A DNA stretch of 64,000 nt from Amorphoplanes digitatis (GTDB lineage Bacteria > Actinomycetota > Actinomycetes > Mycobacteriales > Micromonosporaceae), in NCBI RefSeq assembly GCF_014205335.1, contig NZ_JACHNH010000001.1, positions 2,288,501 through 2,352,500 on the forward strand, in the 5' to 3' direction. The position numbers and the translations under genes were made by a program. The notes below the pieces were generated by a model. It did no database searches. It was not told the DNA's origin and was given only the letters and a program-made list of their open reading frames with translations. Positions 12,505 through 22,328 of the stretch are shown piece after piece. Positions within the stretch are counted from its first letter, which is position 1; every line of letters begins with the position of its first letter.

Positions 12505-14106
12505 TCAGGACACCACCTGGTCGCGGCCCTGCCGCTTGGCCCGGTACAGGTTCTCGTCGGCCGCGGCGAACAATCCGTCGGCCGGCACGCCGCCGCCGAC
12601 CGCGGCCATGCCCATGCTGATCGTGACCTTCAGGCCCGGTGCGAGCGCGTCCCAGTCGCGGTTGGACACCGCCTGGCGGATCCGTTCGCCGATATCTAGC
12701 GCGCTGGCCCGGTCGGCGTACAGGAACACCGCGAATTCGTCGCCGCCGAAGCGGGTGACGACATCGCGGTCCCCTCGGCAGCCGGTACGCAACGCGGTCG
12801 CGATCTCGACCAGCACCTGGTCGCCGACGGCGTGCGAGTACGTGTCGTTGATGGGTTTGAACTCGTCGACGTCGATCAGCAGCAGGTACCGCGGCTCGTC
12901 ACAGGACTCGCGGAAGGTGGCCATCAGGCGCTCGAACAGGCGGCGATTGCCGACATCCGTCAACTCGTCGCGGAGCAGCTCCGCGTCGGTGCGGCGACGC
13001 TCCTTCTCGAAGTCGATGCGCTCGGTCGCCTGGCGGAGCATCGCCACCCGCTCCAGGCGCAGCTCCCACAGGCATCTCGCCTGCTCGCGCACGGCGTTTA
13101 TGAGGTCGCGGGCATGCGCCGGGGCCACCTGAGCTGCGGCCAACCGGGCCAGCTCGTACTGCACCTGCACCCGCTCCATCCGGGTGCTGCCGTATTCGCA
13201 GAGCTGCTGGGCCGCCAGCAGCTCCCGATGGGCGCCCTCGACATCGCCCGCCGCGTGGATCGCCAGTCCGGCGGCGAGATGCGCAAGCCGGGCGTCCATG
13301 TACTGCTGTTCCTCCCGCAGCGGCCCGATGATCTCTTGCGCCAGGGCGAGCGCGGCGGTGAACTCGCCGAGTTTGGCAAGCGTCAACGCGTACGCGCCCT
13401 TCATCACGAGGGTGGGTGTGGATTCCCGGCGCTCCAGGTCGGTGATGATCTCGATGGCGATCGCCCGGCACCGGCGCAGGCGCGCCCGGGCCTCGTCCGG
13501 CCGGCCGATCTGCTCCAGCCGCAGGCCCCACTCCAGCAGAAGCATGACGTACGTCTCGTGGATCGGACAGGCGAAGTTCATCCTGGTGCCGACGCGGTGC
13601 ATGACCCGTCGGCACGCCTGCTCGCCCAGCTCGTACAGCTCGACCCCGTGTGCGGCGTTGGCGAGCGAGTTCACCGCCGCGAGGTACCGCAGGTCGTTGC
13701 TGTCGATGGGCGTCAGCGTCGCGCTTGCCCGCGCCAGACCCTCAAGCCCCTCGTCGAGCCGCCCGAGCCGGAACTGCATCTCGACGAGATCCGCACGGGT
13801 CTTCGCCTCGGCCACCCGGTTGCCGAGCCGCTCGCGCAGGCGCAGGAGCTCCTGACCCACCGTCACCGCTTCGCGGTCACGGCCCATCCACATGAGAGCG
13901 AACATCCGGCACTGCTGCAGGTAACCGAGCGTGATCTCGTCGCCGGTCAGCCGGATCAAGGCCTCGTAGTGGTCGGCGGCCTCGATCGCGCGGCGGAACT
14001 CACCCTTGACGATCATCTTGTGTACCCGGAAGGCGAACGCCGTGAACGGACCGTCACTGGAGAGGGGCACGGGGAGGGGCGCGCGACCCGGATCCATCCG
14101 TTCCAT
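12505..14106 (-). CDS. Diguanylate cyclase with N-terminal TPR-like region
   Basis: Makes the second messenger c-di-GMP from two GTP. Roughly the first 350 residues are helical repeats rich in TPR-like Ala/Leu/Arg patterns; the last 165 are a GGDEF domain with an intact RFGGDEFAVF active-site loop and a normal end (NLYRAKRQGRDQVVS). The inhibitory I-site expected five residues before GGDEF reads GDRD instead of RxxD, so product feedback is probably lost. No transmembrane segment is visible, so it is likely cytosolic. The start at 14106 (MERMDPGR) is chosen for the GGGAG site 6 nt upstream; an in-frame ATG at 14226 has no ribosome site. It lies 183 bp downstream of the loading PKS on the same strand, inside the polyene cluster, which is unusual. 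Confidence 0.88.
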   Translation of the reverse strand: MERMDPGRAPLPVPLSSDGPFTAFAFRVHKMIVKGEFRRAIEAADHYEALIRLTGDEITLGYLQQCRMFALMWMGRDREAVTVGQELLRLRERLGNRVAEAKTRADLVEMQFRLGRLDEGLEGLARASATLTPIDSNDLRYLAAVNSLANAAHGVELYELGEQACRRVMHRVGTRMNFACPIHETYVMLLLEWGLRLEQIGRPDEARARLRRCRAIAIEIITDLERRESTPTLVMKGAYALTLAKLGEFTAALALAQEIIGPLREEQQYMDARLAHLAAGLAIHAAGDVEGAHRELLAAQQLCEYGSTRMERVQVQYELARLAAAQVAPAHARDLINAVREQARCLWELRLERVAMLRQATERIDFEKERRRTDAELLRDELTDVGNRRLFERLMATFRESCDEPRYLLLIDVDEFKPINDTYSHAVGDQVLVEIATALRTGCRGDRDVVTRFGGDEFAVFLYADRASALDIGERIRQAVSNRDWDALAPGLKVTISMGMAAVGGGVPADGLFAAADENLYRAKRQGRDQVVS

Positions 14107-14185
14107 GATCAACTCCCGGGCGGCTGCGGGCAACTCACCATCACTGATCGGCCTCCCGCGCGACGTCCTGAGCGAATGTCCGATT

Positions 14186-14191
14186 ATTGTA
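14186..14191 (-). promoter_or_regulatory. Possible -10 box for the diguanylate cyclase
   Basis: On the - strand this reads TACAAT, matching TANNNT, within a short AT-rich patch that stands out in GC-rich surroundings about 80 bp upstream of the chosen start. The -35 region is weak. It suggests the cyclase can be transcribed independently of the PKS operon. Confidence 0.35.
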
Positions 14192-14288
14192 TTTTGGGTG
14201 GTCTCGGGGCGAAGCCGCGCCGCCATCAGGCGAGTTGCCCGTCGTTCGCGCCCGCGAGGCGTCGCGAGGGGGACACGGTGCCGATCGG

Positions 14289-17200
14289 CTAGGCGTTGTC
14301 CAGGAGACGGAACAGCTCGTCGTCGCCGGCGGCGTCGAGATCCAGCCGCGCGCCGGCCAGGGCGCGCAGCCGGGCCGCCGCGGCGGCGTCCAGGGTGGTC
14401 CCGTCGGCCAGCAACCGCTCCAGCCGGGTGATCAGCTCGTCCGGGGTGTCGGCCGCCGGCGCGAGGGACGTGCGGATCAGCCGCACGATCGCGTGCGGCG
14501 TCGGGTGGTCGAAGACCAGCGTCGCGGGCATCGTCACCCCGGTACGCGCCATCAGCCGGTTGCGCAGCTCGATGGCGTTCACCGAGGTGATGCCCAGCTC
14601 GGTCAGCGGCCGGGCCGGGTCGATCGGCCTCGACGGCGCGCCGCCAAGCACCGCGGCCAGCTCGGCCACCACGACGCCGAGGATGACCTCGTCCCGCTCG
14701 AACGCGCCGAGCCCGGCCGGCGCCGGCCCGGCCGCATCGCCGATCTCCGGCGTACGCGGCGGCGCGCACGGGGTCACGGATACCCAGTACGGCCGGTGCT
14801 GGAACGCGTACGTCGGCAGCGGCGTCCGCCGCGCGCCGGGCAGCACCACGGCCCAGTCCACGGCGACGCCCGCGCCGTGCAGGCGGGCCACCGCCTCCAG
14901 CAGCGCGGCGGCCTCGTCGCGGTCGCGGCGGCCGGCCGGCACCACCGTCGCCCCGGTGATCGCGGGCGTCAGCACGGCGTCCGGGCCGATCTCGACGTAC
15001 GTGGTGATCCGCGCCTCCCGCAGGGTAGCCACGGCGTCGGCGAACCGGACCGTCTCCCGCACGTGCCGGACCCAGTGGTCGGGGCCGATCTCGGCGACGC
15101 TCGCCCCGGTGGTGTCGCAGATCCACGTGATCGACGGCGGGTGGAACGTCAGCCCCCGCAGCACCTCGGCGAACTCGTCCAGCATCGGCTCCATCAGCGC
15201 GGAATGGAACGCGTGGCTGACGGCGAGCCGCCTGGTCCGCGCGAACCGCGCCGCGTAAGCGAGCACCGCCTCCTCCGGTCCGGACAGGACGATCGCGTCG
15301 GGCGCGTTGATCGCCGCGATCGAGACACCCTCGGGCGGCTCCAGCCCGTCGGGCGAGGCCTGCACGGCGACCATCGCGCCGCCGGCCGGCAGATCCTGCA
15401 TGAGGCGAGACCGGGCGGACACCAGCGTGCACGCGTCCGCCAGCGACAGCACCCCGGCGACGTGCGCCGCGGCGATCCCGCCGATCGAGTGCCCGGCGAC
15501 CGCGTCGGGCGTGACCCCCCAGGACTCGAGGAGCCGGTACTGCGCGACCTCGAAGGCGAAGATGGCCCGCTGCGCGTTGCCGGTGCGGTCGAGGCGGTCC
15601 GGGTCGAAGTCGCCGAGCAGCGTGCGGGCCTCGTCGAAAGCGGCCGCGAAGACCGGGTAGCGCTCGGACAGCGCGCGTCCCATGCCGGCGCGCTGACTGC
15701 CCTGCCCGGAGAAGACGAAGGCGAGCCCGCCGTGCTCGGCCGTCCGGCAGGTGATCTGCGGGCCGCCGCCCGCGGCGAGCGCCTCCAGCTGGTCGGTGCC
15801 GGTCGCCACGGCCTGGTGGTCGTGCACTGCCCGGCCGGTGAGCAGCGAGTACGCCACGTCCGCCGGTGCCGTGGGCGCGGCCGAGAGGTGGTCCGCGAGC
15901 CGGCGCGCCTGCGCTCGCAGCGCGGGTTCGTCGCGCGCGGTCAGCAGCCACGGTGCGCCGCCGGTGCCGGCCGGCCCGGCGTCCGGCTCGGGCACGTCCT
16001 CCAGCACCACGTGCGCGTTGGTGCCGCTGATCCCGAACGACGACACGGCCGCCCGGCGGCGGTCCGCGGCCGGCCACGGCCGGGTCTCGGTGAGCAGCCG
16101 CACCGATCCGCGGGACCAGTCCACCTGGCCGGACGGCTGGTCCGCGTGCAGGGTGCGGGGCAGCACGCCGTGCCGCATCGCCAGCACCGCCTTGATCACC
16201 CCGGCGACCCCGGCAGCGGCCTGGGTGTGGCCGATGTTGGACTTCACCGAGCCGAGCCACAGCGGGCGGTCGGCGAGACGGCCCTCCCCGTACGTGGCCA
16301 GGATGGCCTGCGCCTCGATCGGGTCGCCCAGCGAGGTGCCGGTGCCGTGCGCCTCGACCAGGTCGACGTCGGCGGGCGAGACGCCGGCGTTGGCCAGTGC
16401 CTGACGGATGACACGCTGCTGCGCTGGGCCGTTCGGCGCGGTCATGCCGTTGGACGCGCCGTCGGAGTTCACCGCGGAGCCGCGGATCACGGCGAGCACC
16501 GGGTGGCCGTTGCGGCGGGCGTCGCCGAGGCGTTCCAGCAGCACCAGGCCGGCGCCCTCGGACCAGGCCGCGCCGTCGGCGCCGTCGCCGAACGACTTGC
16601 ACCGCCCGTCCGGTGCGAGGCCGCGCAGCCGGGAGAACTCGACGAACGATTCCGGGGTGGCCATCACCGCCGCGCCGCCGGCCAGCGCCATCGAGGACTC
16701 GCCGGAGCGCAGCGACTGCGCGGCCAGGTGCAACGCGACAAGCGACGAGGAGCAGGCGGTGTCCACCGTGACGGCCGGGCCGTGCAGGCCGAACTGGTAC
16801 GCGATCCGGCCGGACATGGCGCTGGCGGCGCGCCCGACGGCGAGCAGCCCCTCGAGGTCGCCCGCCGCGCCGGTGGCGTAGTCGTGGTACATCGCGCCGA
16901 GGAACACGCCGGTGCGCGAGCCGCGTACCGAATCCGGGTCGATGCCGGCGCGCTCGAACGCCTCCCAGGCGGCCTCCAGCATCATCCGGTGCTGCGGGTC
17001 GGTCGCCAGGGCCTCGCGCGCGGAGAAGCCGAAGAACCCGGCGTCGAAGCCGGCTGCGTCGTGCAGGAAGCCGCCCTCCCGGGCGTACGTGGTGCCGGGG
17101 TGGTCCGGGTCGTCGTCGAACAGCGTGTCGAGGTCCCAGCCGCGGTCCCGCGGGAAACCGGTGATCGCGTCCACGCCGCCGGCGACCAGCTCCCAGAGCT

Positions 17201-19118
17201 CGTCCGGGGAGGTCACGCCGCCGGGCAGCCGGCAGGCCATGCCGACGATCGCGATCGGTTCCTCGGTGCCGGCGACCCGCGCCGGCACCGGGTCGTCGTC
17301 GTCCTGCCCGACCAGGTGCCGTGCGACGGCGAGTGGGGTCGGGTGGTCGAAGGCGAGCGTGGCGGGCAGGCTCATCCCGATCGCCTCGGCGATGGCGTTG
17401 CGCAGCCGGATGGTCCGGATCGAGTCGAGGCCGCGGCTGCGGAAGCTGTCCTGCGGGCCGATGTCGGCGCCCTCGCCGACCTGGGCGACACAGGCGCGGA
17501 CCAGGTCGAGCGCCTCCTGCAGGCTGCCGGCGTACGCGGCCGGCCGGTGCGGGCGTTCCCGCAGCAGGTCCTCCAGCGCGCGACGGTGCAGCTTGCCGGC
17601 CGGGGTGCGCGGCAGGTCCGGCAGGAAGACCAGATCCAGCGGGATCTTGTAGTCGGCCAGGCCGAGCCCGCGCAGAAAGCCGGTGACCTCGGCGAGGTCG
17701 ATCCGGCCGCGGGCCGCCTCGGTGACCACCAGGACGGGGAACTCGCCGAGCCGCGGGTCGGCCTGTCCGACCACCGCCTGCGGGCCGATGCCCGGCAGGT
17801 CGGCGAGCAGGCTCTGCACCTCGACCGCGCTGACCTTGCGGCCGCCCACGTTGATGATCTCGGCGGCCCGGCCGTGGAAGACGATCCGGCCGTCGACGTC
17901 GACCGCGGCCGTGTCGCCGGTGCGCAGCCAGCCGTCGTCGGTGATCGCGGCGGCGGTGAGCTCGGGATCGCCGTAGTACCCGCGGAACAGGTTCGGCCCC
18001 CGGTACTGCAACTCACCCGCGACGCCGACCCCGGCCGAATTGCCGCCCGAGTCGCGGATGCGCAGCTCGGAGCCGGTACCGGGCCGGCCGATCGTCCGGG
18101 CCGCGACCATCGGGTCGTCGCCGGCCAGGGTACGGGTGCCGGTGCCGAGCTCCGACATCCCCCACACGACCACCACCGGCGCGCCCAGCGCCGCACGGGC
18201 GTCGGCCACCGCCGCGGGCGGCAGCGCGCTGCCCGCGGTGCGCAGCTCCCGCGGTGCGAACCCGGCCGGCTCGCCGAGCTCGGCGAGCCGGGCGACGACG
18301 TCGTAGATCTGGGTGGGTACCAGGAACACCACGCCCGGCCGCGCCTGCCGGCACAGGGCGAGGAACCGGTCCGGGTCCCAGGCGTCCAGGATGGTCTGCC
18401 GGCTGCGCGCGAACAGCGCGTTGTGCATCGACTGCAGGCCGAAGAGGTGGCTCAGCGGGCAGGCGGTGACGATGCCGGGCGCGAACGACTCGGCGGCCTC
18501 GGCGGTGACGTGGGAGATGTTGGAAAGCAGGCCGTCGTGGTGGTGCACGCAGATCTTCGGCCGCTGCGACGTGGTGCCGGAGGACGGCATCAGCACCAGG
18601 GGAGCGTCCGGCGGCACCTCGACCGGGGCCGGCCGGTGCCCGCGCCAGTGCGCCGCGGTGGCCAGCAGCGCCTCCAGCGTGAGTACCACCCGCAGCGACG
18701 GCACCGCGGACCGCAGCTCGTTCGTCGAACCGGTGGCGGCCAGCACGAACGCGACCGGATCCACCCGGCGCAGCAGGGCCAGCACGTCCCGGGCGCCGCT
18801 GCCGGCGTGTATCGGCATCATCACCGCGCCGATCTCGGCGACGGCCAGGTGCACGGTCTGGAACTCGAAGCCGTTGGGCAGCTGCACCGCGACGACGTCA
18901 CCGGGCCTGACGCCCGCCTCCTGCAGGCCCCGGGCCACCGCGTCCACCTCGGTGCGCCACCGCCGCCACGTGTACGACCGGTCACCGTCCACGATCGCGA
19001 CGGCGTCCGGATCGGCGGCCACCGCGGCGGCGAACACCGACGGCAGCGTGTACCCGCCCAGGTGGTGAACGAGATCCGCGGGCGGGTCGAGCTGATAGTC
19101 CGCGGCGGTGATCGCCAT
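14289..19118 (-). CDS. Loading PKS: CoA ligase-ACP-KS-AT-ACP for an aromatic starter
   Basis: A 1609-residue protein. Residues 1-520 are an acyl-CoA ligase/AMP-binding domain ([33 protein letters not shown]) that would adenylate the starter acid. It is followed by an ACP (Ser566 in GLDSIR), a KS (Cys789 in VDTACSSS, plus HGTGT and KSNIGHTQ), an AT (Ser1211 in GHSIGG, HAFH at 1302, so malonyl-CoA) and a second ACP (Ser1512). The second ACP reads GITSV, replacing the usual GxDSL aspartate. This is the layout of FscA-type loading proteins of candicidin/FR-008 synthesis, which load PABA. Module 1 has no KR, so it leaves a ketone next to the ring, matching the p-aminoacetophenone end of aromatic heptaenes. 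The start has GGAGG 5 nt upstream and lies 15 bp after pabAB. PABA specificity is inferred from the neighbour. Confidence 0.95.
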   Translation of the reverse strand: MAITAADYQLDPPADLVHHLGGYTLPSVFAAAVAADPDAVAIVDGDRSYTWRRWRTEVDAVARGLQEAGVRPGDVVAVQLPNGFEFQTVHLAVAEIGAVMMPIHAGSGARDVLALLRRVDPVAFVLAATGSTNELRSAVPSLRVVLTLEALLATAAHWRGHRPAPVEVPPDAPLVLMPSSGTTSQRPKICVHHHDGLLSNISHVTAEAAESFAPGIVTACPLSHLFGLQSMHNALFARSRQTILDAWDPDRFLALCRQARPGVVFLVPTQIYDVVARLAELGEPAGFAPRELRTAGSALPPAAVADARAALGAPVVVVWGMSELGTGTRTLAGDDPMVAARTIGRPGTGSELRIRDSGGNSAGVGVAGELQYRGPNLFRGYYGDPELTAAAITDDGWLRTGDTAAVDVDGRIVFHGRAAEIINVGGRKVSAVEVQSLLADLPGIGPQAVVGQADPRLGEFPVLVVTEAARGRIDLAEVTGFLRGLGLADYKIPLDLVFLPDLPRTPAGKLHRRALEDLLRERPHRPAAYAGSLQEALDLVRACVAQVGEGADIGPQDSFRSRGLDSIRTIRLRNAIAEAIGMSLPATLAFDHPTPLAVARHLVGQDDDDPVPARVAGTEEPIAIVGMACRLPGGVTSPDELWELVAGGVDAITGFPRDRGWDLDTLFDDDPDHPGTTYAREGGFLHDAAGFDAGFFGFSAREALATDPQHRMMLEAAWEAFERAGIDPDSVRGSRTGVFLGAMYHDYATGAAGDLEGLLAVGRAASAMSGRIAYQFGLHGPAVTVDTACSSSLVALHLAAQSLRSGESSMALAGGAAVMATPESFVEFSRLRGLAPDGRCKSFGDGADGAAWSEGAGLVLLERLGDARRNGHPVLAVIRGSAVNSDGASNGMTAPNGPAQQRVIRQALANAGVSPADVDLVEAHGTGTSLGDPIEAQAILATYGEGRLADRPLWLGSVKSNIGHTQAAAGVAGVIKAVLAMRHGVLPRTLHADQPSGQVDWSRGSVRLLTETRPWPAADRRRAAVSSFGISGTNAHVVLEDVPEPDAGPAGTGGAPWLLTARDEPALRAQARRLADHLSAAPTAPADVAYSLLTGRAVHDHQAVATGTDQLEALAAGGGPQITCRTAEHGGLAFVFSGQGSQRAGMGRALSERYPVFAAAFDEARTLLGDFDPDRLDRTGNAQRAIFAFEVAQYRLLESWGVTPDAVAGHSIGGIAAAHVAGVLSLADACTLVSARSRLMQDLPAGGAMVAVQASPDGLEPPEGVSIAAINAPDAIVLSGPEEAVLAYAARFARTRRLAVSHAFHSALMEPMLDEFAEVLRGLTFHPPSITWICDTTGASVAEIGPDHWVRHVRETVRFADAVATLREARITTYVEIGPDAVLTPAITGATVVPAGRRDRDEAAALLEAVARLHGAGVAVDWAVVLPGARRTPLPTYAFQHRPYWVSVTPCAPPRTPEIGDAAGPAPAGLGAFERDEVILGVVVAELAAVLGGAPSRPIDPARPLTELGITSVNAIELRNRLMARTGVTMPATLVFDHPTPHAIVRLIRTSLAPAADTPDELITRLERLLADGTTLDAAAAARLRALAGARLDLDAAGDDELFRLLDNA

Positions 19119-19133
19119 GGTGCCTCCAGAGGG

Positions 19134-21233
19134 TCAGGCCTGCGCGAGCAGCGGCGCGGCGTCGCGCTCGGGGAAGTCCGCGCCGAGAAGGGTCAGCAGG
19201 GGACGCGCCTTGACGGCGGTCTCCTCGTACTCCGCCGCCGGATCGGACAACGCGATGATCGCGCCGCCGACGCCGTAGCGCAGCCGGCCGCCGTTGAGCA
19301 CCACGGTGCGGATGACGATGCTCAGATCGGCGGCCCCGGTCAGCGAGAAGTAGCCGATGACGCCGGAGTAGATGCCGCGCGGCCCGGCTTCCAGCCGGTC
19401 GATGATCTGCATCGTGCGGATCTTCGGGGCGCCGGTCATCGAGCCGCCCGGGAACGCGCAGCGCACCCCGGCGGCCGGGCTGCGGTCCCGTGCGAGCTGC
19501 GCGCGTACGGTGCTGACCAGCTGGTGCACGGTGGCATAGGACTCGACGTCGAACATCTTGTCCGCGTGCACCGAGCCGACCTCGGCGCAGCGGCCCAGAT
19601 CGTGCCGGACCAGGTCCACGATCATCAGGTTCTCGGCGCGGTCCTTCTCGCTCGAGGTGAGATCGTCGACAAATAGCGCGTCCTCCTCGAGGGTGCGCCC
19701 GCGCGGCCGGGTGCCCTTGATCGGCTTGGACTCCATGTCGCCGTACCGGTCGATCTGCAGGAAGCGTTCCGGCGAGGTGCTCAGCACGGCCACCTCGCCG
19801 AAGCCGAGGAACGCGGCGAACGGCGCCGGGCTGTACCGGCGCAGGAAGCGGTACGCCTGCCAGGGGTCGATGTCGGAGTCCGCCTCGATCATGTTGGTCA
19901 GGCAGACCTCGTACGTCTCGCCGTTGCGGATCTCCCGCTGGCACTCCTCGATCAGCCCCAGGTACGCCTCCCGGTCGTGGCGCAGGCGCAGCGGCGAGGT
20001 CGTCGAGGCGGGCGGCGCGTCGCACGGCGCCGGCTCGCGGCCGCCGAGTGCCTTGATCGCGGCGGTGGTGTCGGCCAGCCAGGCGCGGGCGGCGGCCTCG
20101 TCGCCGTCCTCGGCCAGCGCCAGCAGGTAGGTGCAGCGGGTGCGGTGGTCCAGCACGATCGCCCGGTCGGCGAAGACCATCACCGCGTCCGGCTCGTGCG
20201 ACGGGTGCGCGGCGTCGCCGTCGCACTCGGCCTTCAGCTCGTAGCCGAGCGCGCCGACCCAGCCGAGCCCGAAGTCGAACGGAAGGAACGGCACGCGGGT
20301 GTCCAGCGAGCGGATGTCCGCGTCCAGCCAGTCCAGGAACGTGCCGGAGGTGATCTCGGCGCCGTCCGCGGAAACGACCGTGACGGTGCCGGCGGTGACG
20401 TTCGCGGTGGCGATCCGTGCCAGCGGTCCGGCGGCGTTGCCCATCACGGAGACCTCGCCGGAGGCGCCGGTCTGGCTGCTGTCCAGCCAGTACGGGTGCT
20501 CGCCGGCGCGGACCAGCGTGTCGAACGCGACCTCGGCGTCCCAACGGGTGTCCATCGCCTCGACCAGCACCTCGAGCCGGCGGGTCCGCTCCGGCGCGGG
20601 GTCCGCCACGGTCGCCGGTGCGGGCGGGGCCACGTCGATGACCTCGCGAGCGCCGCGGTGCCGCTCGGTCAGCCGGCCGAAGTTGGCCAGCAGCTGGTGC
20701 CCGCCCTCGGTACCGATCGATTCGGGGTGGAACTGCACGCCCCAGAGCGGCAGATTGCGGTGCCGGAGCGCCATCACCACGTCGTCGTCGGCCCACGCGG
20801 TGGCCTCCAGGTCGCCGGTGATCCCGGTGACGGCCAGCGAGTGGTAGCGGACCACCTCGAGCGGCGACGGGAGGCCCTCGAACAGCTCGGTGCCGTCGTG
20901 GCGGATCAGCGAGGTGCGGCCGTGCCGCGGTTCCGGGGCGTGGCCCACGTGCGCGCCGTGCGCGAGGCCGATGCCCTGGTGACCCAGGCACACGCCGAGC
21001 ACCGGCAGCCGGCCCTCGGCGGCGATCGCGGCGCACAGTCCGAAGTCGGCCGGCCGGTGCGGGGTACCCGGGCCGGGGGACAGGACCACGTTGTCGAACT
21101 CGGCGAGCCGCTCGGGCCGCCACGCCGGGTCGTCGTTGCGGATCACCTCGGGCCGTCGCCCGTTCACCTCGGCGAGATAGTGGAAGAGGTTGTATGTGAA
21201 CGAGTCGTAGTTGTCGACCAGCAGCGTACGCAT
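19134..21233 (-). CDS. pabAB: Fused aminodeoxychorismate (PABA) synthase PabAB
   Basis: Converts chorismate plus glutamine to 4-amino-4-deoxychorismate, the precursor of p-aminobenzoate. Residues 1-195 are the glutamine amidotransferase (Cys82 in GVCLGHQ, C-terminal HPES). Residues of about 215-699 are the chorismate-using part, with Lys506 in PIKGT; that lysine separates PabB from anthranilate synthase, which has PIAGT. PabA-PabB fusions of this kind are typical of PABA-primed antibiotic clusters. The start ATG has AAGGA 6 nt upstream. The gene lies between the thioesterase (38-bp gap) and the loading PKS (15-bp gap) in one operon. The lyase PabC that finishes PABA is not in the window; it could lie elsewhere in the cluster or be supplied by folate metabolism. 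Confidence 0.96.
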   Translation of the reverse strand: MRTLLVDNYDSFTYNLFHYLAEVNGRRPEVIRNDDPAWRPERLAEFDNVVLSPGPGTPHRPADFGLCAAIAAEGRLPVLGVCLGHQGIGLAHGAHVGHAPEPRHGRTSLIRHDGTELFEGLPSPLEVVRYHSLAVTGITGDLEATAWADDDVVMALRHRNLPLWGVQFHPESIGTEGGHQLLANFGRLTERHRGAREVIDVAPPAPATVADPAPERTRRLEVLVEAMDTRWDAEVAFDTLVRAGEHPYWLDSSQTGASGEVSVMGNAAGPLARIATANVTAGTVTVVSADGAEITSGTFLDWLDADIRSLDTRVPFLPFDFGLGWVGALGYELKAECDGDAAHPSHEPDAVMVFADRAIVLDHRTRCTYLLALAEDGDEAAARAWLADTTAAIKALGGREPAPCDAPPASTTSPLRLRHDREAYLGLIEECQREIRNGETYEVCLTNMIEADSDIDPWQAYRFLRRYSPAPFAAFLGFGEVAVLSTSPERFLQIDRYGDMESKPIKGTRPRGRTLEEDALFVDDLTSSEKDRAENLMIVDLVRHDLGRCAEVGSVHADKMFDVESYATVHQLVSTVRAQLARDRSPAAGVRCAFPGGSMTGAPKIRTMQIIDRLEAGPRGIYSGVIGYFSLTGAADLSIVIRTVVLNGGRLRYGVGGAIIALSDPAAEYEETAVKARPLLTLLGADFPERDAAPLLAQA

Positions 21234-21271
21234 GTGCGGTCCTTGTCCTGGTCCTCGAGGTGACGGGGGAA

Positions 21272-22051
21272 TTACCGGACGGCCTCGACACCGGGCCGGC
21301 GGGCGGCCGCCAGGTCCGCGGCGATCTCGGCGTTCACCGCGTGCTGCTGGGCGGCGATGAAGAAGTGGCCGCCCGGGAAGCCGGTCAGCCGGAACGGGCC
21401 CTCGGTGTGCCGCTCCCAGGCGGCGGCCTCGTCGGCGGTGGTGAGCGGATCCGCGTACCCGGTGAGCACGGTGATGCCGGCCCGCAGCCGGGCGCCCGGC
21501 AGGCCGCGATACGTCTCGATGGCCTCGTAGTCGGCGCGGATCGCGGGCAGCGCCATGCGCAGGATCTCGTCGTCGCCGAGCAGTCCCGGCACGGTGCCGT
21601 TGAGGCGCTTCAGCTCGGCGATCACGCCGTCGTCGTCGCGGTCGTGCACGGTCTCGGCGCGTGCCGTCGACGGCGCCCGCCGTCCGGAGGCGATCACCGT
21701 GCGCGGCCCCCCGCCGTCGCGTTCGAGCCGCAGTGCGGTCTCGAACGCCAGGATCGCGCCCATGCTGTGCCCGAAGAACACGGTGGGCTTCTCGCCGAGC
21801 GTGCGCAGTTCGGCGACGATCGCGTCGGCCAGCGCGGCGACGGAGGTGTGGCACGGCTCCCGGCGGCGGTCCTGCCGCCCCGGGTACTGCAGGCAGATCA
21901 CGTCGGCGCCGGCGCCGTGCGCCGCGGAGACCGGGTGGTAGAAGCTGGCCGAGCCGCCCGCGTGCGGGAAGCAGACGAGCCGCACCGCCCGGCCCGGGCC
22001 CGGGTGGTAGCGCCGCATCCACGGTGTGGTCGCGTCGTCGGCGATCGTCAC
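21272..22051 (-). CDS. Type II (editing) thioesterase
   Basis: A 259-residue alpha/beta hydrolase of the RifR/GrsT type that removes stalled or wrongly primed acyl groups from PKS carrier proteins. Ser96 lies in GHSMG, an early CFPHAGGSASFYHP motif marks the family, and the catalytic His is in GGHFF near the end. The start is GTG, with AAGGAG 7 nt upstream. It occupies the position of the FscTE/CanT gene of candicidin clusters, between ferredoxin and pabAB. Confidence 0.93.
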   Translation of the reverse strand: MTIADDATTPWMRRYHPGPGRAVRLVCFPHAGGSASFYHPVSAAHGAGADVICLQYPGRQDRRREPCHTSVAALADAIVAELRTLGEKPTVFFGHSMGAILAFETALRLERDGGGPRTVIASGRRAPSTARAETVHDRDDDGVIAELKRLNGTVPGLLGDDEILRMALPAIRADYEAIETYRGLPGARLRAGITVLTGYADPLTTADEAAAWERHTEGPFRLTGFPGGHFFIAAQQHAVNAEIAADLAAARRPGVEAVR

Positions 22052-22110
22052 GGCAGAGCTCCTTCTCGCTGGGTGTCGCCCATCAGATCGGACCCGGGTC
22101 CCGGAATTTG

Positions 22111-22302
22111 CTAGTCCTGGACGGAGATGGCGCCCGACGGGCACAACTGGAGTGCCAGGTGCACCGGCCCGCTCTGCTCGGCGTCCGGCTCGGCGGCCAG
22201 CACCTCGACCACCCCGTCGTCGTCCTGGTCGAAGACGTCGGGCGCGGACAGCACGCACTGTCCCGCGCCGACGCAGGCCTCGGTCGCCACCGTGATACGC
22301 AT
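22111..22302 (-). CDS. 3Fe-4S ferredoxin, P450 partner
   Basis: A 63-residue ferredoxin with three cluster cysteines (CVGAGQC near the N-terminus and LCPSGAI near the C-terminus), the pattern of actinomycete 3Fe-4S ferredoxins that feed electrons to cytochrome P450. It starts 26 bp after the P450 stop, with GGAGG 4 nt before the ATG, so the two are co-expressed. The equivalents in polyene clusters (AmphM, NysM, FscFE) serve the adjacent P450. Confidence 0.93.
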   Translation of the reverse strand: MRITVATEACVGAGQCVLSAPDVFDQDDDGVVEVLAAEPDAEQSGPVHLALQLCPSGAISVQD

Positions 22303-22328
22303 CTCGCCTCCGTGGTCGTTCGGCCTCG

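Noticed and set aside
14226..14226. Upstream ATG as start of the diguanylate cyclase
   Set aside because: No ribosome site, and it lies upstream of the only promoter-like box; ATG 14106 has GGGAG at proper spacing.
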